From contig NZ_JAKCFB010000014.1 in the NCBI RefSeq assembly GCF_024198235.1, positions 148,020-212,019 of the forward strand: 64,000 nt of DNA, in the 5' to 3' direction. The stretch comes from Myxococcus dinghuensis. GTDB taxonomy: Bacteria; Myxococcota; Myxococcia; Myxococcales; Myxococcaceae. Below the pieces are notes generated by a model. The model was not told the origin of the DNA. It worked only from the letters and a program-made list of their open reading frames with translations, and searched no databases. Below are positions 25,084-34,586 of this stretch, in pieces. Both the position numbers and the translations under genes were made by a program. Position 1 is the stretch's first letter. Each line of letters starts with the position of its first letter.

Positions 25084-26178
25084 TCAGCCCGCCTTGCGCT
25101 GCCCGGGCATGGGCGGCGGCGGGTCCTGGTGGGACCAGATGGGGGGCTCCGACTCCCCCGCGAAGGCGCGCAGCCGGCAGTAGTCCGGGTACGACGACTG
25201 GACGGTCAGCACGTCGCCGCGGCGGATGACCTCGTCGCCCACGGGGTGGAGCTGCTCCTCGTCGCCGCGCATGAGCGCCAGCGACAGCCCGCCGAACCGG
25301 TCCCGCACGTCGGAGACGGTCACCCCGGGGAGGCCCTCGCGCGCCTCGAAGAGCGACACCACCATCAGGTGCTTGCCCAGGTGGAACGAGTGGACGATGC
25401 GCGGGTCCATGGCCGCCAGCGCCATGGCGGGCGCCGCCAGCGACGAGCTGGAGAGCGCCTCCGCCTTGAAGGTGTCGCGCACCTTGCCGCTCAGGTCCTC
25501 GTCGAAGAGGCGGATGACGACGCGGATGTTGGGGTTCAGCTTGCGCGCGTCCAGGGCGATGTTGAGGTTGGCCAGGTCGTCGTCCGTGGCGCAGACGATG
25601 GCGGAGGCGTCCTTCACGTTGGTGCGCGGCAGGCACAGCGGGCTGCGCGTGTCGTCGATGAGCAGCGGGACGTTCTCGTCGCGCAGCGCGGAGACGAAGG
25701 CGGCGTCCTCGCGCTTCTCCACGACGACGATGTCCTTGCCCATCTCCCGCAACTGCGCCACCACGCGATAGCCCACGCGCCCGGCCCCACACACCACGAC
25801 GTGGCCCTTCATCGTCTCGGTGACCACTTCGATCCACTCCTTGTCGTTCTTGTGCCGGGCGAAGAACAGGTAGGCGAAGCGCACGACGCCGTCAGCGACC
25901 AGCGCGATGCCCACCGGGGGGATGACCACGTTGAGCAGCTCGATGAGCCAGTCGTGCACGTAGGGCAACGACGGCTGGCCGTAGAGCAGGAAGTAGACGT
26001 GGTGCAGCGCCTCGCCGAAGGACAGCTCGTCCCCGTCCGGCGCGCGATAGCGCCAGTGGTAGAGCAGCGGTCCGCCGAGGAAGAGCAGCGCCGCCAGCAC
26101 CAGCGTGGTGCGGAAGCGCCGCACCAGCGCGCGCAGGTAACGGAGATTGGCCCGGAGGTGCCGGCGGTTGGCCACCAT
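25084..26178 (-). CDS. RCK/TrkA-domain ion-channel-like membrane protein
   Basis: This 364-residue protein has two N-terminal transmembrane helices (TTLVLAALLFLGGPLLYHW and VVIPPVGIALVADGVVRFAYLFF) bracketing a short pore-like loop. A TrkA_N/RCK domain (GHVVVCGAGRVGYRVVAQL, a Rossmann NAD-binding motif) and a TrkA_C domain follow. This is the layout of MthK-type potassium channels. However, no TVGYG-like selectivity filter is visible in the loop, so conduction or selectivity may differ or be lost. The ATG at 26176-26178 has ggga upstream. It follows tatC by 14 bp in the same direction and is probably cotranscribed with tatB-tatC. Confidence 0.85.
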   Translation of the reverse strand: MVANRRHLRANLRYLRALVRRFRTTLVLAALLFLGGPLLYHWRYRAPDGDELSFGEALHHVYFLLYGQPSLPYVHDWLIELLNVVIPPVGIALVADGVVRFAYLFFARHKNDKEWIEVVTETMKGHVVVCGAGRVGYRVVAQLREMGKDIVVVEKREDAAFVSALRDENVPLLIDDTRSPLCLPRTNVKDASAIVCATDDDLANLNIALDARKLNPNIRVVIRLFDEDLSGKVRDTFKAEALSSSSLAAPAMALAAMDPRIVHSFHLGKHLMVVSLFEAREGLPGVTVSDVRDRFGGLSLALMRGDEEQLHPVGDEVIRRGDVLTVQSSYPDYCRLRAFAGESEPPIWSHQDPPPPMPGQRKAG

Positions 26179-26192
26179 GATGACTCCCGAGC

Positions 26193-27398
26193 CTACGCCA
26201 CCGGCGTGATGCCCGTCTCCGCCGCGTTGCGGGCCCGGCGCTTCTCCACCAGCCACACGAGCAGGACGCCCAGCTCGTAGCACATGAGCATGGGGCCGGC
26301 CATGAGCGACAGGTTCACCACGTCACCGGTGGGGGTGATGATGGCCGCGGCGATGAGGCAGAAGACGAAGGCGTGGCGCTGGTACTTGAAGAGCCACTTC
26401 GACTGCACCACCCCCACGATGCCCAGCAGCGCCATCACCAGCGGCAGCTCGAAGATGATGCCGAAGGCGAGGATGAGCAGCAGCACCAGCGACAACTGCT
26501 CGTGCATGGTGAGCATGGGGCGCGTCCACCGCTCCGCCTCGTGCCGCGCCTCACCCGCGGACAGCTCCTTCTCCAGCTTCCACAGGGTCGACAGCTCCTC
26601 GGTGTGCGTGGGCGCCACGCCCGCCAGCAGGCTCGCCGCCTCGTCCATGGCGAGCGACGCCGCCGCGTAGTCCGCCTTGCCGTAGGCCTTCACCGCCAGG
26701 ACGCGCTTCTCCACCGCCTGCTTGAGCACGCCGCGCGCGGAGGCGCCGAAGCCGTCCGCCGCCGCGTCCACCAGCCTGCCCAGCCCGTCCAGGCGGGACT
26801 TCAGCTCCACCGCCTCCGAGGGGGCCCGGTCCGGCTCCTTCAACTGGCCCTCGCCGTCCGCGAGCAGCCGGGCGCTCGTCTCCTTGGCCACCGCGCCCGC
26901 GCGCTCCGCGTCCCCCACCCGCAGGAAGCGCAGGGCGTCGTCCGCCTCGAAGCGCGCCGTGTCCAGCCGCTGCTCCAGCGCCAGCGTCTCCTCCTCGTTG
27001 AGGAGGAACTTGAACATGGAGGGCAGCACCGCGAAGTAGCAGAAGCTCGCGCCGAGGATGAAGGCGACGGAGCCGAAGATGACGAAGGGCGCCGCGTACT
27101 TGCGCTCCTCCGGGAACAGGCCCGGGGAGACGAAGCCCCAGATCTGCCAGAGGATGACGGGCGTGGTGAGGAAGATGCCGCAGTACACGCCCACCTTCAT
27201 GAGGACGTTTATCTCCTCGATGCCGGACGTGTAGATGAGCGCGCGGTTGCCCTCCGGCAGCGCCTCGAGCACGGGGCGCATCAGGATGCCGAAGATGGGC
27301 TTGGCGAACAGCAGCGAGGCGAACCCGAGCGCGAACACGGCCAGGGTGCACTTGAGGAGGCGCGCGCGGAGCTCCGTCAGGTGCTCCATCAGGCTCAT
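26193..27398 (-). CDS. tatC: Sec-independent protein translocase TatC with large insertion
   Basis: At 401 residues this protein is far longer than the usual ~250. The canonical start MSLMEHLTELRARLL and the P1/TM2 region (VGVYCGIFLTTPVILWQIW, then FVSPGLFPEERKY) mark TatC, as do the later GIIFELPLVMALLGIVGVV and FCLIAAAIITPTGDVVN. Between TM3 (~104-133) and TM4 (~298-325), the periplasmic P2 loop, about 160 extra hydrophilic, helix-rich residues are inserted. TatC binds the twin-arginine signal peptide on the cytoplasmic side and forms the receptor with TatB. Gene order is tatB-tatC-RCK protein on the minus strand. Confidence 0.95.
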   Translation of the reverse strand: MSLMEHLTELRARLLKCTLAVFALGFASLLFAKPIFGILMRPVLEALPEGNRALIYTSGIEEINVLMKVGVYCGIFLTTPVILWQIWGFVSPGLFPEERKYAAPFVIFGSVAFILGASFCYFAVLPSMFKFLLNEEETLALEQRLDTARFEADDALRFLRVGDAERAGAVAKETSARLLADGEGQLKEPDRAPSEAVELKSRLDGLGRLVDAAADGFGASARGVLKQAVEKRVLAVKAYGKADYAAASLAMDEAASLLAGVAPTHTEELSTLWKLEKELSAGEARHEAERWTRPMLTMHEQLSLVLLLILAFGIIFELPLVMALLGIVGVVQSKWLFKYQRHAFVFCLIAAAIITPTGDVVNLSLMAGPMLMCYELGVLLVWLVEKRRARNAAETGITPVA

Positions 27399-27434
27399 CC
27401 GCAGCTCGTCGGAAGCAGGCTGGGAACTCAGGGG

Positions 27435-27992
27435 TCAGCTCCGTTTCGGCGCGTTGCGCGCCACCGTGCCGGGCAGGGGCGCGAGCCGAGGCAGGCCGTC
27501 CGCGCCGACGCTCTCGACGGCGGCGGAGGACGGCGGGGTCGTGGAGGGGGCCGCTTCGGCGGCGGGCGCGGCGGGGACCTCCGCCGGGGGCGCGTCGGAG
27601 GGCACGGGCTGCGCCAGCGCCGCGGGCGCGGGGGGCGCCTCGTCCAGCCCCAGCGGGGGGTGGTGGGGCGAGGGGGCGACCTCGTCGACGGCGCCCGTCA
27701 TCGCCATGGGCGGCAGCGCGTGGGGCACGTCGTCCGGAGGCGTGGCCTGCGGCGCCGGGGACTGGGCGAAGTTCGTCCCGGGTCGCACCGGCGGGGTGGG
27801 CGGCGCCTGGAACTCGTTGTCCATGGAGTAGAACTCCCGCTCCACCACGTTGCGGACCTCGTCCGTCTGGCGGCGGAACTCCCGCATGAACTTGCCGATG
27901 GCCCGAGCCAGCTCCGGCAACCGCTGCGGCCCGAGCACGAGCAGCGCGGCCACCACGATGAGCACCATTTCGCCTGCGCCGATGTTGAGCAT
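27435..27992 (-). CDS. tatB: Sec-independent protein translocase TatB/TatA family protein
   Basis: This 185-residue protein has the N-terminal membrane anchor MLNIGAGEMVLIVVAALLVL followed by the GPQRLPELARAIGKFMREFR amphipathic hinge-helix of TatA/B proteins. A long Pro/Ala-rich tail from about residue 70 follows. The GPQRLPE segment resembles TatB more than TatA. The start is at 27990-27992, since translation from further upstream would place charged Arg-rich sequence before the anchor. It lies 36 bp upstream of tatC, consistent with a TatBC receptor pair; a separate tatA is not seen here. Confidence 0.9.
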   Translation of the reverse strand: MLNIGAGEMVLIVVAALLVLGPQRLPELARAIGKFMREFRRQTDEVRNVVEREFYSMDNEFQAPPTPPVRPGTNFAQSPAPQATPPDDVPHALPPMAMTGAVDEVAPSPHHPPLGLDEAPPAPAALAQPVPSDAPPAEVPAAPAAEAAPSTTPPSSAAVESVGADGLPRLAPLPGTVARNAPKRS

Positions 27993-28127
27993 GGTCTGAC
28001 GCGCACTCCCCGGAAAGCAGCCCGGTTTATCGCGCCCCGGGCCCGCTGGCGCAACCGCTCGACGCATCCGGACGTCCGCCCGACACCGCGGGCGGGGGGC
28101 GGGCGGGCCGGAGACCGCCCCCACATA

Positions 28128-29414
28128 CTACTGGTGTGAGTGGGCCTCGGCGGGTAGGGAGACGGCCTCCCCCTGGGAGGGCGGCGGCGGCGCGGGCGCC
28201 CGGGCCTGCTCCCGGGAGCGCACGTGCCGCTCCACCAGCCACAGCATGGGGGGCAGCGACACCGTCAGGGCCATGGACACCCAGGCCACGTGGGACATCC
28301 CGCCCAGCCGTCCGTCGGGCAGGTCCGTCAGGAGCTGGGAGCTGAGGATGGCGCCCAGCGCCGCCGCCATGTGCTGGATGGAGGACTGCAGCGACATGAA
28401 GCGCGCGCGCACCGCGGCGTCCGGCACGCGCGAGGTGAGCGTGTTGTACGCCACGTTCCGCACGCCCATGAACGCCATGAAGAAGACGAAGAGCAGCGGG
28501 ATGGGCAGCCACCACGGGAAGTCCACGAAGCCCAGGTAGGTGGTGACCAGGAGCATCACCGAGCCGACGGTGCCCACCTTGAAGGCGCCCAGCCGGTCCA
28601 CCAGCTTGCCGGTCACCCGCAGCGTGGCGAAGCTGACGATGCCACCCACGAAGTACGGGAACCAGAGCATGTCCCGCGGGTAGCCCAGGTTCTGCTGGAG
28701 GTAGGCGGAGATGTTCGGGACGAGGACGAAGCCCGCCATCATCACCACCGCCGTCATGACGTACGACAGCTGCACCTCCCGCCGGCCGAGCAGCTCCAGC
28801 ACGCCCACGCGGTGCGCGGGCCCCCTGCCCTCCTTCAGGTGCCCGCGCACGGGCGGCAGGAAGAAGGTGGCGCCCAGCACCACGGCCAACCCCAGGCCGG
28901 CGACCACGAAGAAGGGCAGGCGCCAGCCGCCGTACTCGGCCAGCTTCAGGGCCATGGGCACGCCCGCCACGGAGGCGACGGAGAAGGCCCCCATCACCGC
29001 GCCCAGCGCCCGGCCGCGCCGCTCCACCGGAATCACGTCCGCGATGATGGACAGCGACAGGGACGTGGCCGGCCCGCCGAACACGCCCGCCATGACGCGC
29101 GCCAGGAGCAGCGTGGACAGCCCCGTGGCCAGGCCTCCCGCCGCCGTGGCCGCGACGAGCCCCAGCATGGAGACCGCCAGCGCCTTGCGCCGGTCGAACC
29201 GGTCCAGGAAGTAGCCGCCGACGAGCCCCGCCACGCTCGCGGCCGCCGTGTACGCCCCGCCGATGGTGCCGATGTGCGACGACGCGATGCCCAGGCCCTT
29301 GCCGAAGTCGGGCCCCAGCGGCATCACCATCACGAAGTCCAGGATGTTGACGAACTGCACCGCGCCGATGAGGAACACCACCCAGCGCTCGGACACCTGT
29401 CGTTCGGTCGGCAT
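28128..29414 (-). CDS. Major facilitator superfamily transporter
   Basis: This 428-residue protein has 12 predicted helices. MFS signature A-like loops appear as GYFLDRFDRRKAL after TM2 and GKLVDRLGAFKVG in the second half, and helix 1 reads FVNILDFVMVMPLGPDF, typical of the DHA1/arabinose-efflux-like branch. A charged, Pro-rich cytoplasmic tail ends the protein (PPPPSQGEAVSLPAEAHSHQ). It is probably a drug/metabolite exporter. It lies 40 bp downstream of a chemoreceptor gene on the same strand and could be cotranscribed with it. Substrate not predictable. Confidence 0.9.
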   Translation of the reverse strand: MPTERQVSERWVVFLIGAVQFVNILDFVMVMPLGPDFGKGLGIASSHIGTIGGAYTAAASVAGLVGGYFLDRFDRRKALAVSMLGLVAATAAGGLATGLSTLLLARVMAGVFGGPATSLSLSIIADVIPVERRGRALGAVMGAFSVASVAGVPMALKLAEYGGWRLPFFVVAGLGLAVVLGATFFLPPVRGHLKEGRGPAHRVGVLELLGRREVQLSYVMTAVVMMAGFVLVPNISAYLQQNLGYPRDMLWFPYFVGGIVSFATLRVTGKLVDRLGAFKVGTVGSVMLLVTTYLGFVDFPWWLPIPLLFVFFMAFMGVRNVAYNTLTSRVPDAAVRARFMSLQSSIQHMAAALGAILSSQLLTDLPDGRLGGMSHVAWVSMALTVSLPPMLWLVERHVRSREQARAPAPPPPSQGEAVSLPAEAHSHQ

Positions 29415-29454
29415 GCCCCCCTACTCCTAAGCCATTGTGGGGCGGCGTGCACGA

Positions 29455-31539
29455 CTAGACGCGGAAGCGGCGCACCTCGCCCCGGAGGATCTCCGCCTGG
29501 CGCTGGAGGTTGTCGATGGCCTCCTCCAACTGCTTCACCGAGCGCGTCTGGTGCTCGGACACGCCCTTGATGGTCTCCACCGCCTTGAGCACCTGCTCGC
29601 TGCCCTTGGTCTGCTCCTTCTGGGCGCGGTTCAGGTGGGTGACCATCTCGTTGATGCTCTCGATGGAGCGGGTGATCTGCTTGCTGCCGTGCGCCTGCTC
29701 CTGGCTGCTGCGCTGCACGTGGGCGGTGAGCATCTTCATCTTCTCGGCGGACTTCATGATCTGCTCGCCGCCCTTGGCCTGCTCGTTGGAGGCCTTGGAG
29801 ATCTGCTGCACCGTCTCGCTGATGCGGTGGATGGAGGCGGTCACCTGCTTGCTGCCGCGCGCCTGCTCCACGGTGGCGCGGGCGATGGCCTTCACCATCT
29901 GCGTGGACTTCTGGGTGCTGTCGTTGATCTTCCGGAGCGCCCCTTCCGCCTCGCGGCCCAGTTGCACACCCTCGTCCACGTTGCGCGCGCCCTGGTTCAT
30001 CACCACCACCGCGTTGCGGCTCTCGTCCTGGATGCTGCGGATGAGCTCGGCGATCTCCTTGGTGGAGGCGCCGGTGCGCTCGGCCAGGTCCTTGATCTCC
30101 TCCGCCACCACCGCGAAGCCCTTGCCGTGGTCGCCCGCCTGCGCGGCGATGATGGCGGCGTTGAGCGCCAGCAGGTTGGTCTGCTCGGCCACGTCGTCGA
30201 TGACGTTGAGGATGTTGCCGATTTCGGAGATGCGCCGGCCCAGGCTGTCGATGACGTCCGCCGCCGCGCGGCTGGTCTCCTTGATGCGGTCGATGCCGGT
30301 GAGCGTCTTGCGCAGCGCCTCCACGCCCGTCTGGGCGTCGTCGAAGACCTGCTCGGACAGGCGCGCCGTCTCCTTGGCGTTGGCCTCCACCTGACCGATG
30401 GCCGCGTCCATCTGGCTGATGGCCGAGGACGTCTCCTCCGTGGAGGCGGACAGCTCCTCGATGTTCTTGGCGACCTCCTTGATGGAGAAGGTCATCTCCT
30501 CGATGGCGCTGGTGGTCTCCTCCACGCTGGCGGCCATGGCGGTGACGTTCTCCGCCACCTCGTCGTTGGTGGCCGCCATCTCCATGATGGAGGAGCTGCT
30601 CTCCTCCGCGCTCTGGTAGAGGACCTCCACGTTCTCCGCGATGCCCCGCAGGGACGCCATCATCTGCACCATGGAGGAGGACGTCTCCTCCACGCGCGCC
30701 TGGACGGTGCCGGCGCCCGAGGACACGGTGGTGCCGGTGCGGTGGATCTGCTCGATGACGCCGGCCACCACGTCCGACACGCCGCGCACGCGGCCCAGGG
30801 TGTCGCGCCAGCTCTGGGCGATGCGGTTCAACGCCTCCGCCAACAGGCCCAGCTCGTCGCGCGAGTCCACGTCCACGCGGCCGGTGAGGTCCGCCTCCGC
30901 CAACCGGCGGGCCATGGTCATCATCGCGTCCAGGGGGACGAGGATGAACGCGCGGGAGATGAAGAAGGCCACGACCAGGAACAGCGCCAGGCCGATGCCG
31001 AACGCCAGCAGCACCACGTTGCGCAGCGAGCTGACGACCTCCTCCAGCGAGCTGAAGTCCACGGTCACCAGCACCTGGGCGGGACCCTCGCGCAGGTTCA
31101 CCGGGCGGGCGACGACCTTGTTGCCGTTCTCGAAGACGAAGCCGTCCAGCGACGCGCCGGGCGCGGACTCCAGCCGCTCGCGCAGGCCCTTGAGGAGCCA
31201 GGCCTCCGCGCCGCGCGGGTGCGTGGCCACCACGCGGCCGTCCGCGGAGAGCACGGAGATGACGGCGAAGTCGTCGTCGCCGGCGTGCACGCTCTCCAGC
31301 AGCGGCGGCAGCACGGCGATGGGCTGGTCCACCAGTTCGGCGGCGGCCTGGAGGGCCTTGTCCTCGCCGTGCTTGGTGAGGCGCGTCTCCAGGAACGCCT
31401 CCACCCGCGAGGGGACGACGAAGTAGAGCGTCCCGAGGATGAGCGCGAGCACCACGGCGAAGGAGCCGAGCAGGATGCTGCGCAGGCCGGGTTTCTTGAT
31501 GCGCGGACTCAAGCCGGGGCACTGTAGGGAGGGAAACAC
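29455..31539 (-). CDS. Methyl-accepting chemotaxis protein
   Basis: This 694-residue receptor has TM1 (~21-42), a periplasmic sensor (~44-172) whose [17 protein letters not shown] segment resembles a Cache/PAS-like fold, TM2 (~174-198), a HAMP domain (~199-252) and a long cytoplasmic coiled coil. The signalling hairpin tip is [17 protein letters not shown], followed by [18 protein letters not shown], with Ile where most MCPs have Glu after NAAI, as in some Frz/Dif-like receptors. The C-terminal third repeats [18 protein letters not shown]-type heptads. GTG at 31537-31539 is used as start; a shorter TTG start 10 codons downstream is possible. No che genes adjoin it, so it is an orphan receptor. 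Confidence 0.92.
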   Translation of the reverse strand: MFPSLQCPGLSPRIKKPGLRSILLGSFAVVLALILGTLYFVVPSRVEAFLETRLTKHGEDKALQAAAELVDQPIAVLPPLLESVHAGDDDFAVISVLSADGRVVATHPRGAEAWLLKGLRERLESAPGASLDGFVFENGNKVVARPVNLREGPAQVLVTVDFSSLEEVVSSLRNVVLLAFGIGLALFLVVAFFISRAFILVPLDAMMTMARRLAEADLTGRVDVDSRDELGLLAEALNRIAQSWRDTLGRVRGVSDVVAGVIEQIHRTGTTVSSGAGTVQARVEETSSSMVQMMASLRGIAENVEVLYQSAEESSSSIMEMAATNDEVAENVTAMAASVEETTSAIEEMTFSIKEVAKNIEELSASTEETSSAISQMDAAIGQVEANAKETARLSEQVFDDAQTGVEALRKTLTGIDRIKETSRAAADVIDSLGRRISEIGNILNVIDDVAEQTNLLALNAAIIAAQAGDHGKGFAVVAEEIKDLAERTGASTKEIAELIRSIQDESRNAVVVMNQGARNVDEGVQLGREAEGALRKINDSTQKSTQMVKAIARATVEQARGSKQVTASIHRISETVQQISKASNEQAKGGEQIMKSAEKMKMLTAHVQRSSQEQAHGSKQITRSIESINEMVTHLNRAQKEQTKGSEQVLKAVETIKGVSEHQTRSVKQLEEAIDNLQRQAEILRGEVRRFRV

Positions 31540-31632
31540 CAGCAGGGCAAGGACCGGGACCCGGCCCTCGCCCGCCCCTCCGCCCGGCGGGAGCCTGTCC
31601 TCCGCCGGTCAGGATGCGTAAGGTCACGCCCG

Positions 31633-32661
31633 ATGAAGCCCACCCTGCTGCTGACCGACCCCCTGTTCCTCCAGCACGACCCGGGCGAGGGCCATCCGGA
31701 GTCCCCCGCGCGCCTGCAGCGCATCCTCGGGGTGCTGGCGCGCGCGCCCGTGCGGGGCACGGTGATGGCCTCGCCGCGCCCGGCCACGGACGCGGAGTTG
31801 GAGGCGGTCCACACCCCGGCGCTCGTCGCCCGGCTGAAGCAACTGAGCGGGCAGCGGGCGGTCATCGACGCGGACACCCAGGTCTCCCCGGACAGCGTGG
31901 ACGCGGCGCGGCTGGCGGCGGGCGCGTCCATCCAGGCGGTGGAGGCGGTGATGGCGGGCCAGGCGCGCAACGCCTTCGCCCTGGTGCGGCCGCCCGGCCA
32001 CCACGCGGAGCCGGACCGGGCCATGGGCTTCTGCCTGTTCAACAACGTGGCCATCGCCGCCGAGGCCGGGCGCCGGCTGGGCGCCGAGCGCGTCCTCGTG
32101 CTCGACTGGGACGTGCACCACGGCAACGGCACCCAGGCGGCCTTCTGGTCCCGCCGCGACGTGATGTACCAGTCCGTCCACCAGTTCCCCTACTACCCGG
32201 GCACGGGCGCCTCGCCGGAGGTGGGCGTGGGCGCGGGCGCGGGCTACACCGTCAACGTGGGCCTGCCCGGCGGCAACTCCGACGCGGACTACGGGATGCT
32301 CTTCGAGGAGCTGCTCCTGCCGGTGGCGGAGGCGTACCGGCCCCAGCTCGTGCTCGTGTCCGCGGGCTTCGACCCCCACCAGGACGACCCCATCGGCGGC
32401 ATGGACGTCACCGAGCGCGGCTTCGCGGCCATGTGCGCCTCGCTGCGCGCGCTCGCCGAGCGCGTGTGCGACGGCAAGCTGGTGCTGCTGCTGGAGGGCG
32501 GCTACTCCCTGGAGGGCCTGTCCCAGTCCGTCCACGCCTGCGTCGAGGTGCTGGCGGGGCGCGGCGACAGCTTCCCCGCGGGCGACGTCCACACGGACGC
32601 CCGGGAGGCGCTGGCCGCGGGCCGGCAGGCCTTGAAGCCCTACTGGAGCGCGCTGGGCTGA
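31633..32661 (+). CDS. Histone deacetylase-like amidohydrolase
   Basis: This 342-residue arginase/deacetylase-fold enzyme carries the catalytic set: the tandem His RPPGHHAEPDRAMGFCLFNN, the zinc ligands DWDVHHGNGTQ and Asp in SAGFDPHQDDP, and the substrate-loop LEGGYSLEGL. The N-terminal HPESPARLQ is typical of class II HDAC/acetoin-utilisation-type bacterial members. It would remove acetyl groups from lysines, polyamines or other acetyl-amides in the cytoplasm. It is divergent from the chemoreceptor gene; the next gene on the same strand starts 94 bp later with its own ribosome site. Confidence 0.93.
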   Translation: MKPTLLLTDPLFLQHDPGEGHPESPARLQRILGVLARAPVRGTVMASPRPATDAELEAVHTPALVARLKQLSGQRAVIDADTQVSPDSVDAARLAAGASIQAVEAVMAGQARNAFALVRPPGHHAEPDRAMGFCLFNNVAIAAEAGRRLGAERVLVLDWDVHHGNGTQAAFWSRRDVMYQSVHQFPYYPGTGASPEVGVGAGAGYTVNVGLPGGNSDADYGMLFEELLLPVAEAYRPQLVLVSAGFDPHQDDPIGGMDVTERGFAAMCASLRALAERVCDGKLVLLLEGGYSLEGLSQSVHACVEVLAGRGDSFPAGDVHTDAREALAAGRQALKPYWSALG

Positions 32662-32755
32662 GGCGCCCCGGACGACACCCCACCCCCGGGGGCGATGCTG
32701 GGCGGCGCGGCGATGACTATCTCCGTGCGCACCCCGCAGCACCAGGAGGGCCGGG

Positions 32756-34579
32756 ATGTCCATCGGAGCGTCCCCGGCCCCCACCGCCCGCGCGCCGCGC
32801 GTCCGGTGGCGCCGCGCCCTCTTCGGGGTGCTCGCGGTGGTGCTCGCCTTCGAGGCCCTGCTGAACGTGGCGCTCAACGTGGGGCTCGTGTCGGGCCTCC
32901 TCCGGGCGACCACGCCGCACACCCGCCTGGACTGGAGCCAGGGCTGGTGGCTGTGGCCGGGCCCCGTCCACCTGCGCGACTTCTCCCTGAAGGAGCGCGA
33001 CAACCGGCAGGCGTGGCGCGTCGACGCGGCGCGCGTGAAGGCCCATGTGTCGTTGTTCCGGCTGCTGACGCGCAAGGTGCTCGCCCACGACGTGGAGGCC
33101 CACGGGCTGGTCTTCTGGCTCACCTCCGAGCCCGCCCTGGAGGCCCGCCCGACCGGGCCCCCGGCGCCACACCCGTGGGTCATCGAGCTGGACCGCGTGA
33201 CGGTGCGCGACGTGCGGGAGGTGAACTGGGAGACGCTGCGCTACACGGGCCCGTGCGAGGTGGACGGCTGGCTGCACGTGGTCGCCGGGCAGCGGTTCAC
33301 CGCGGGCCTGGAGCGCCTCCACCTGGCTGGCGGGAACGTGGAGTCGAAGGGCGAGCGCGTCGCGACGCTGGAGCAGGTCGACGGCACCCTCGTGCTCGAC
33401 AACATCCAGCCGCCCCTGGAGGCGGAGCACCGGGTGGATGGACACATCGACGTCCGGGTGGACCTGTTCGACCTGGGCTGGCTCTGGCCGATGCTGGGCA
33501 GCAGCAGCAGCCACGCCGGCATGCCGCGCGGAGGCGCGGGCCAGCTCGAGGCCCGCCTGCGGTTCCACCGGGGACACCTGGCCGCGGGCAGCCGCGTGGA
33601 GGCGCGGGGCGCCGAACTGGAGGTCGCGCTCGGCCCCGCGAAGTTCCACGCCCCGTGGAGCCTCCATGGAACGGTGACGCAGGAGCAGGACCAGCTCACC
33701 CGGGGCGAGCTGACGGTGCGCTTCGCCCCCGTGCGGGTCGAGGGGCACGTGGGGACGGTGGCGAGAATCCCGGAGGTCTCCCTGACCCTCCACGCGCGCT
33801 CGCACGGGCCCGACGCGTCGACCATCGACCTGGAGCAGCAGGTGCGCATCGGCCGAAGCCACCCCATCGACTTGCGGCTGTTCAACGCGTGGACGGGGAA
33901 GACGTTCCAGGTGGACTCCGGCACGGCCACCCTCTCCGGCCGGGACACCCCTGGCCCCGTGAGGGAACCCCACCGCCTGAACCTGCTGTTGAAGACGGAC
34001 CTCGTGGAGGGGCGCTGGGCGGGTAACGCGCGGATGCTCGGACAGGCGGACTTCGACATCGACGCGCGCCGCGTGTCACTCCAGGGCAAGGCCATGAGCC
34101 TGGAGGGGACGCACGTCGAGCTGAGCCACGTGTCCATGGACCTCAAGCGCATGCAGATACGCGCCTGGAGCGGCCAGTTCAGCCTGCCCGCCGCCACGCT
34201 GAACCTGGAGCCCGTCGCCCTGGAGACGCGCTTCTCCAGCACCTTCGCCAACTCCGACCCGTTCGTCGCCCTGCTCACCGCGGAGAAGGCGCTGCCCACC
34301 TTCCTGTCGCCCCTGTTCAAGGCGAAGGACCTGAAGGTCACCGGGTGGTTGAGGATCAGCGACGCGGGCCTCCAGGTGCGGGACCTGCACGCCACCGCGG
34401 AGGGCGGCCTGGAGCTGCGGGGATGGGTGGACACCCGCCGCGGCGTGACGAACGCCCTCGTGCTCGCCACCGCGGGCGGCATCACCGGCGCCATCGAGAT
34501 CCACCCCGGCCACCACCACCTGCAGCTCCACCACGCGCGCCGGTGGTTCGAGAAGCGCCTGCGCGCCCCCGCGAAGTAG
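32756..34579 (+). CDS. AsmA/DUF748-like membrane-anchored protein
   Basis: This 607-residue protein has a single N-terminal transmembrane helix (ALFGVLAVVLAFEALLNVAL) followed by a large beta-rich region. Repeated short segments (RVDAARVKAHVSLFRLLTRK, VEAHGLVFWL, GRLDIDA-like strands) resemble the beta-groove repeats of AsmA/TamB/DUF748 proteins, which bridge the envelope and influence lipid transport or outer-membrane assembly. A strong aggaggg (32743-32749) precedes the ATG. Similarity is by pattern only, so the assignment is moderate. It ends 8 bp from the stop of the convergent exporter gene, with no obvious terminator between them. Confidence 0.65.
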   Translation: MSIGASPAPTARAPRVRWRRALFGVLAVVLAFEALLNVALNVGLVSGLLRATTPHTRLDWSQGWWLWPGPVHLRDFSLKERDNRQAWRVDAARVKAHVSLFRLLTRKVLAHDVEAHGLVFWLTSEPALEARPTGPPAPHPWVIELDRVTVRDVREVNWETLRYTGPCEVDGWLHVVAGQRFTAGLERLHLAGGNVESKGERVATLEQVDGTLVLDNIQPPLEAEHRVDGHIDVRVDLFDLGWLWPMLGSSSSHAGMPRGGAGQLEARLRFHRGHLAAGSRVEARGAELEVALGPAKFHAPWSLHGTVTQEQDQLTRGELTVRFAPVRVEGHVGTVARIPEVSLTLHARSHGPDASTIDLEQQVRIGRSHPIDLRLFNAWTGKTFQVDSGTATLSGRDTPGPVREPHRLNLLLKTDLVEGRWAGNARMLGQADFDIDARRVSLQGKAMSLEGTHVELSHVSMDLKRMQIRAWSGQFSLPAATLNLEPVALETRFSSTFANSDPFVALLTAEKALPTFLSPLFKAKDLKVTGWLRISDAGLQVRDLHATAEGGLELRGWVDTRRGVTNALVLATAGGITGAIEIHPGHHHLQLHHARRWFEKRLRAPAK

Positions 34580-34586
34580 CGCGGCG

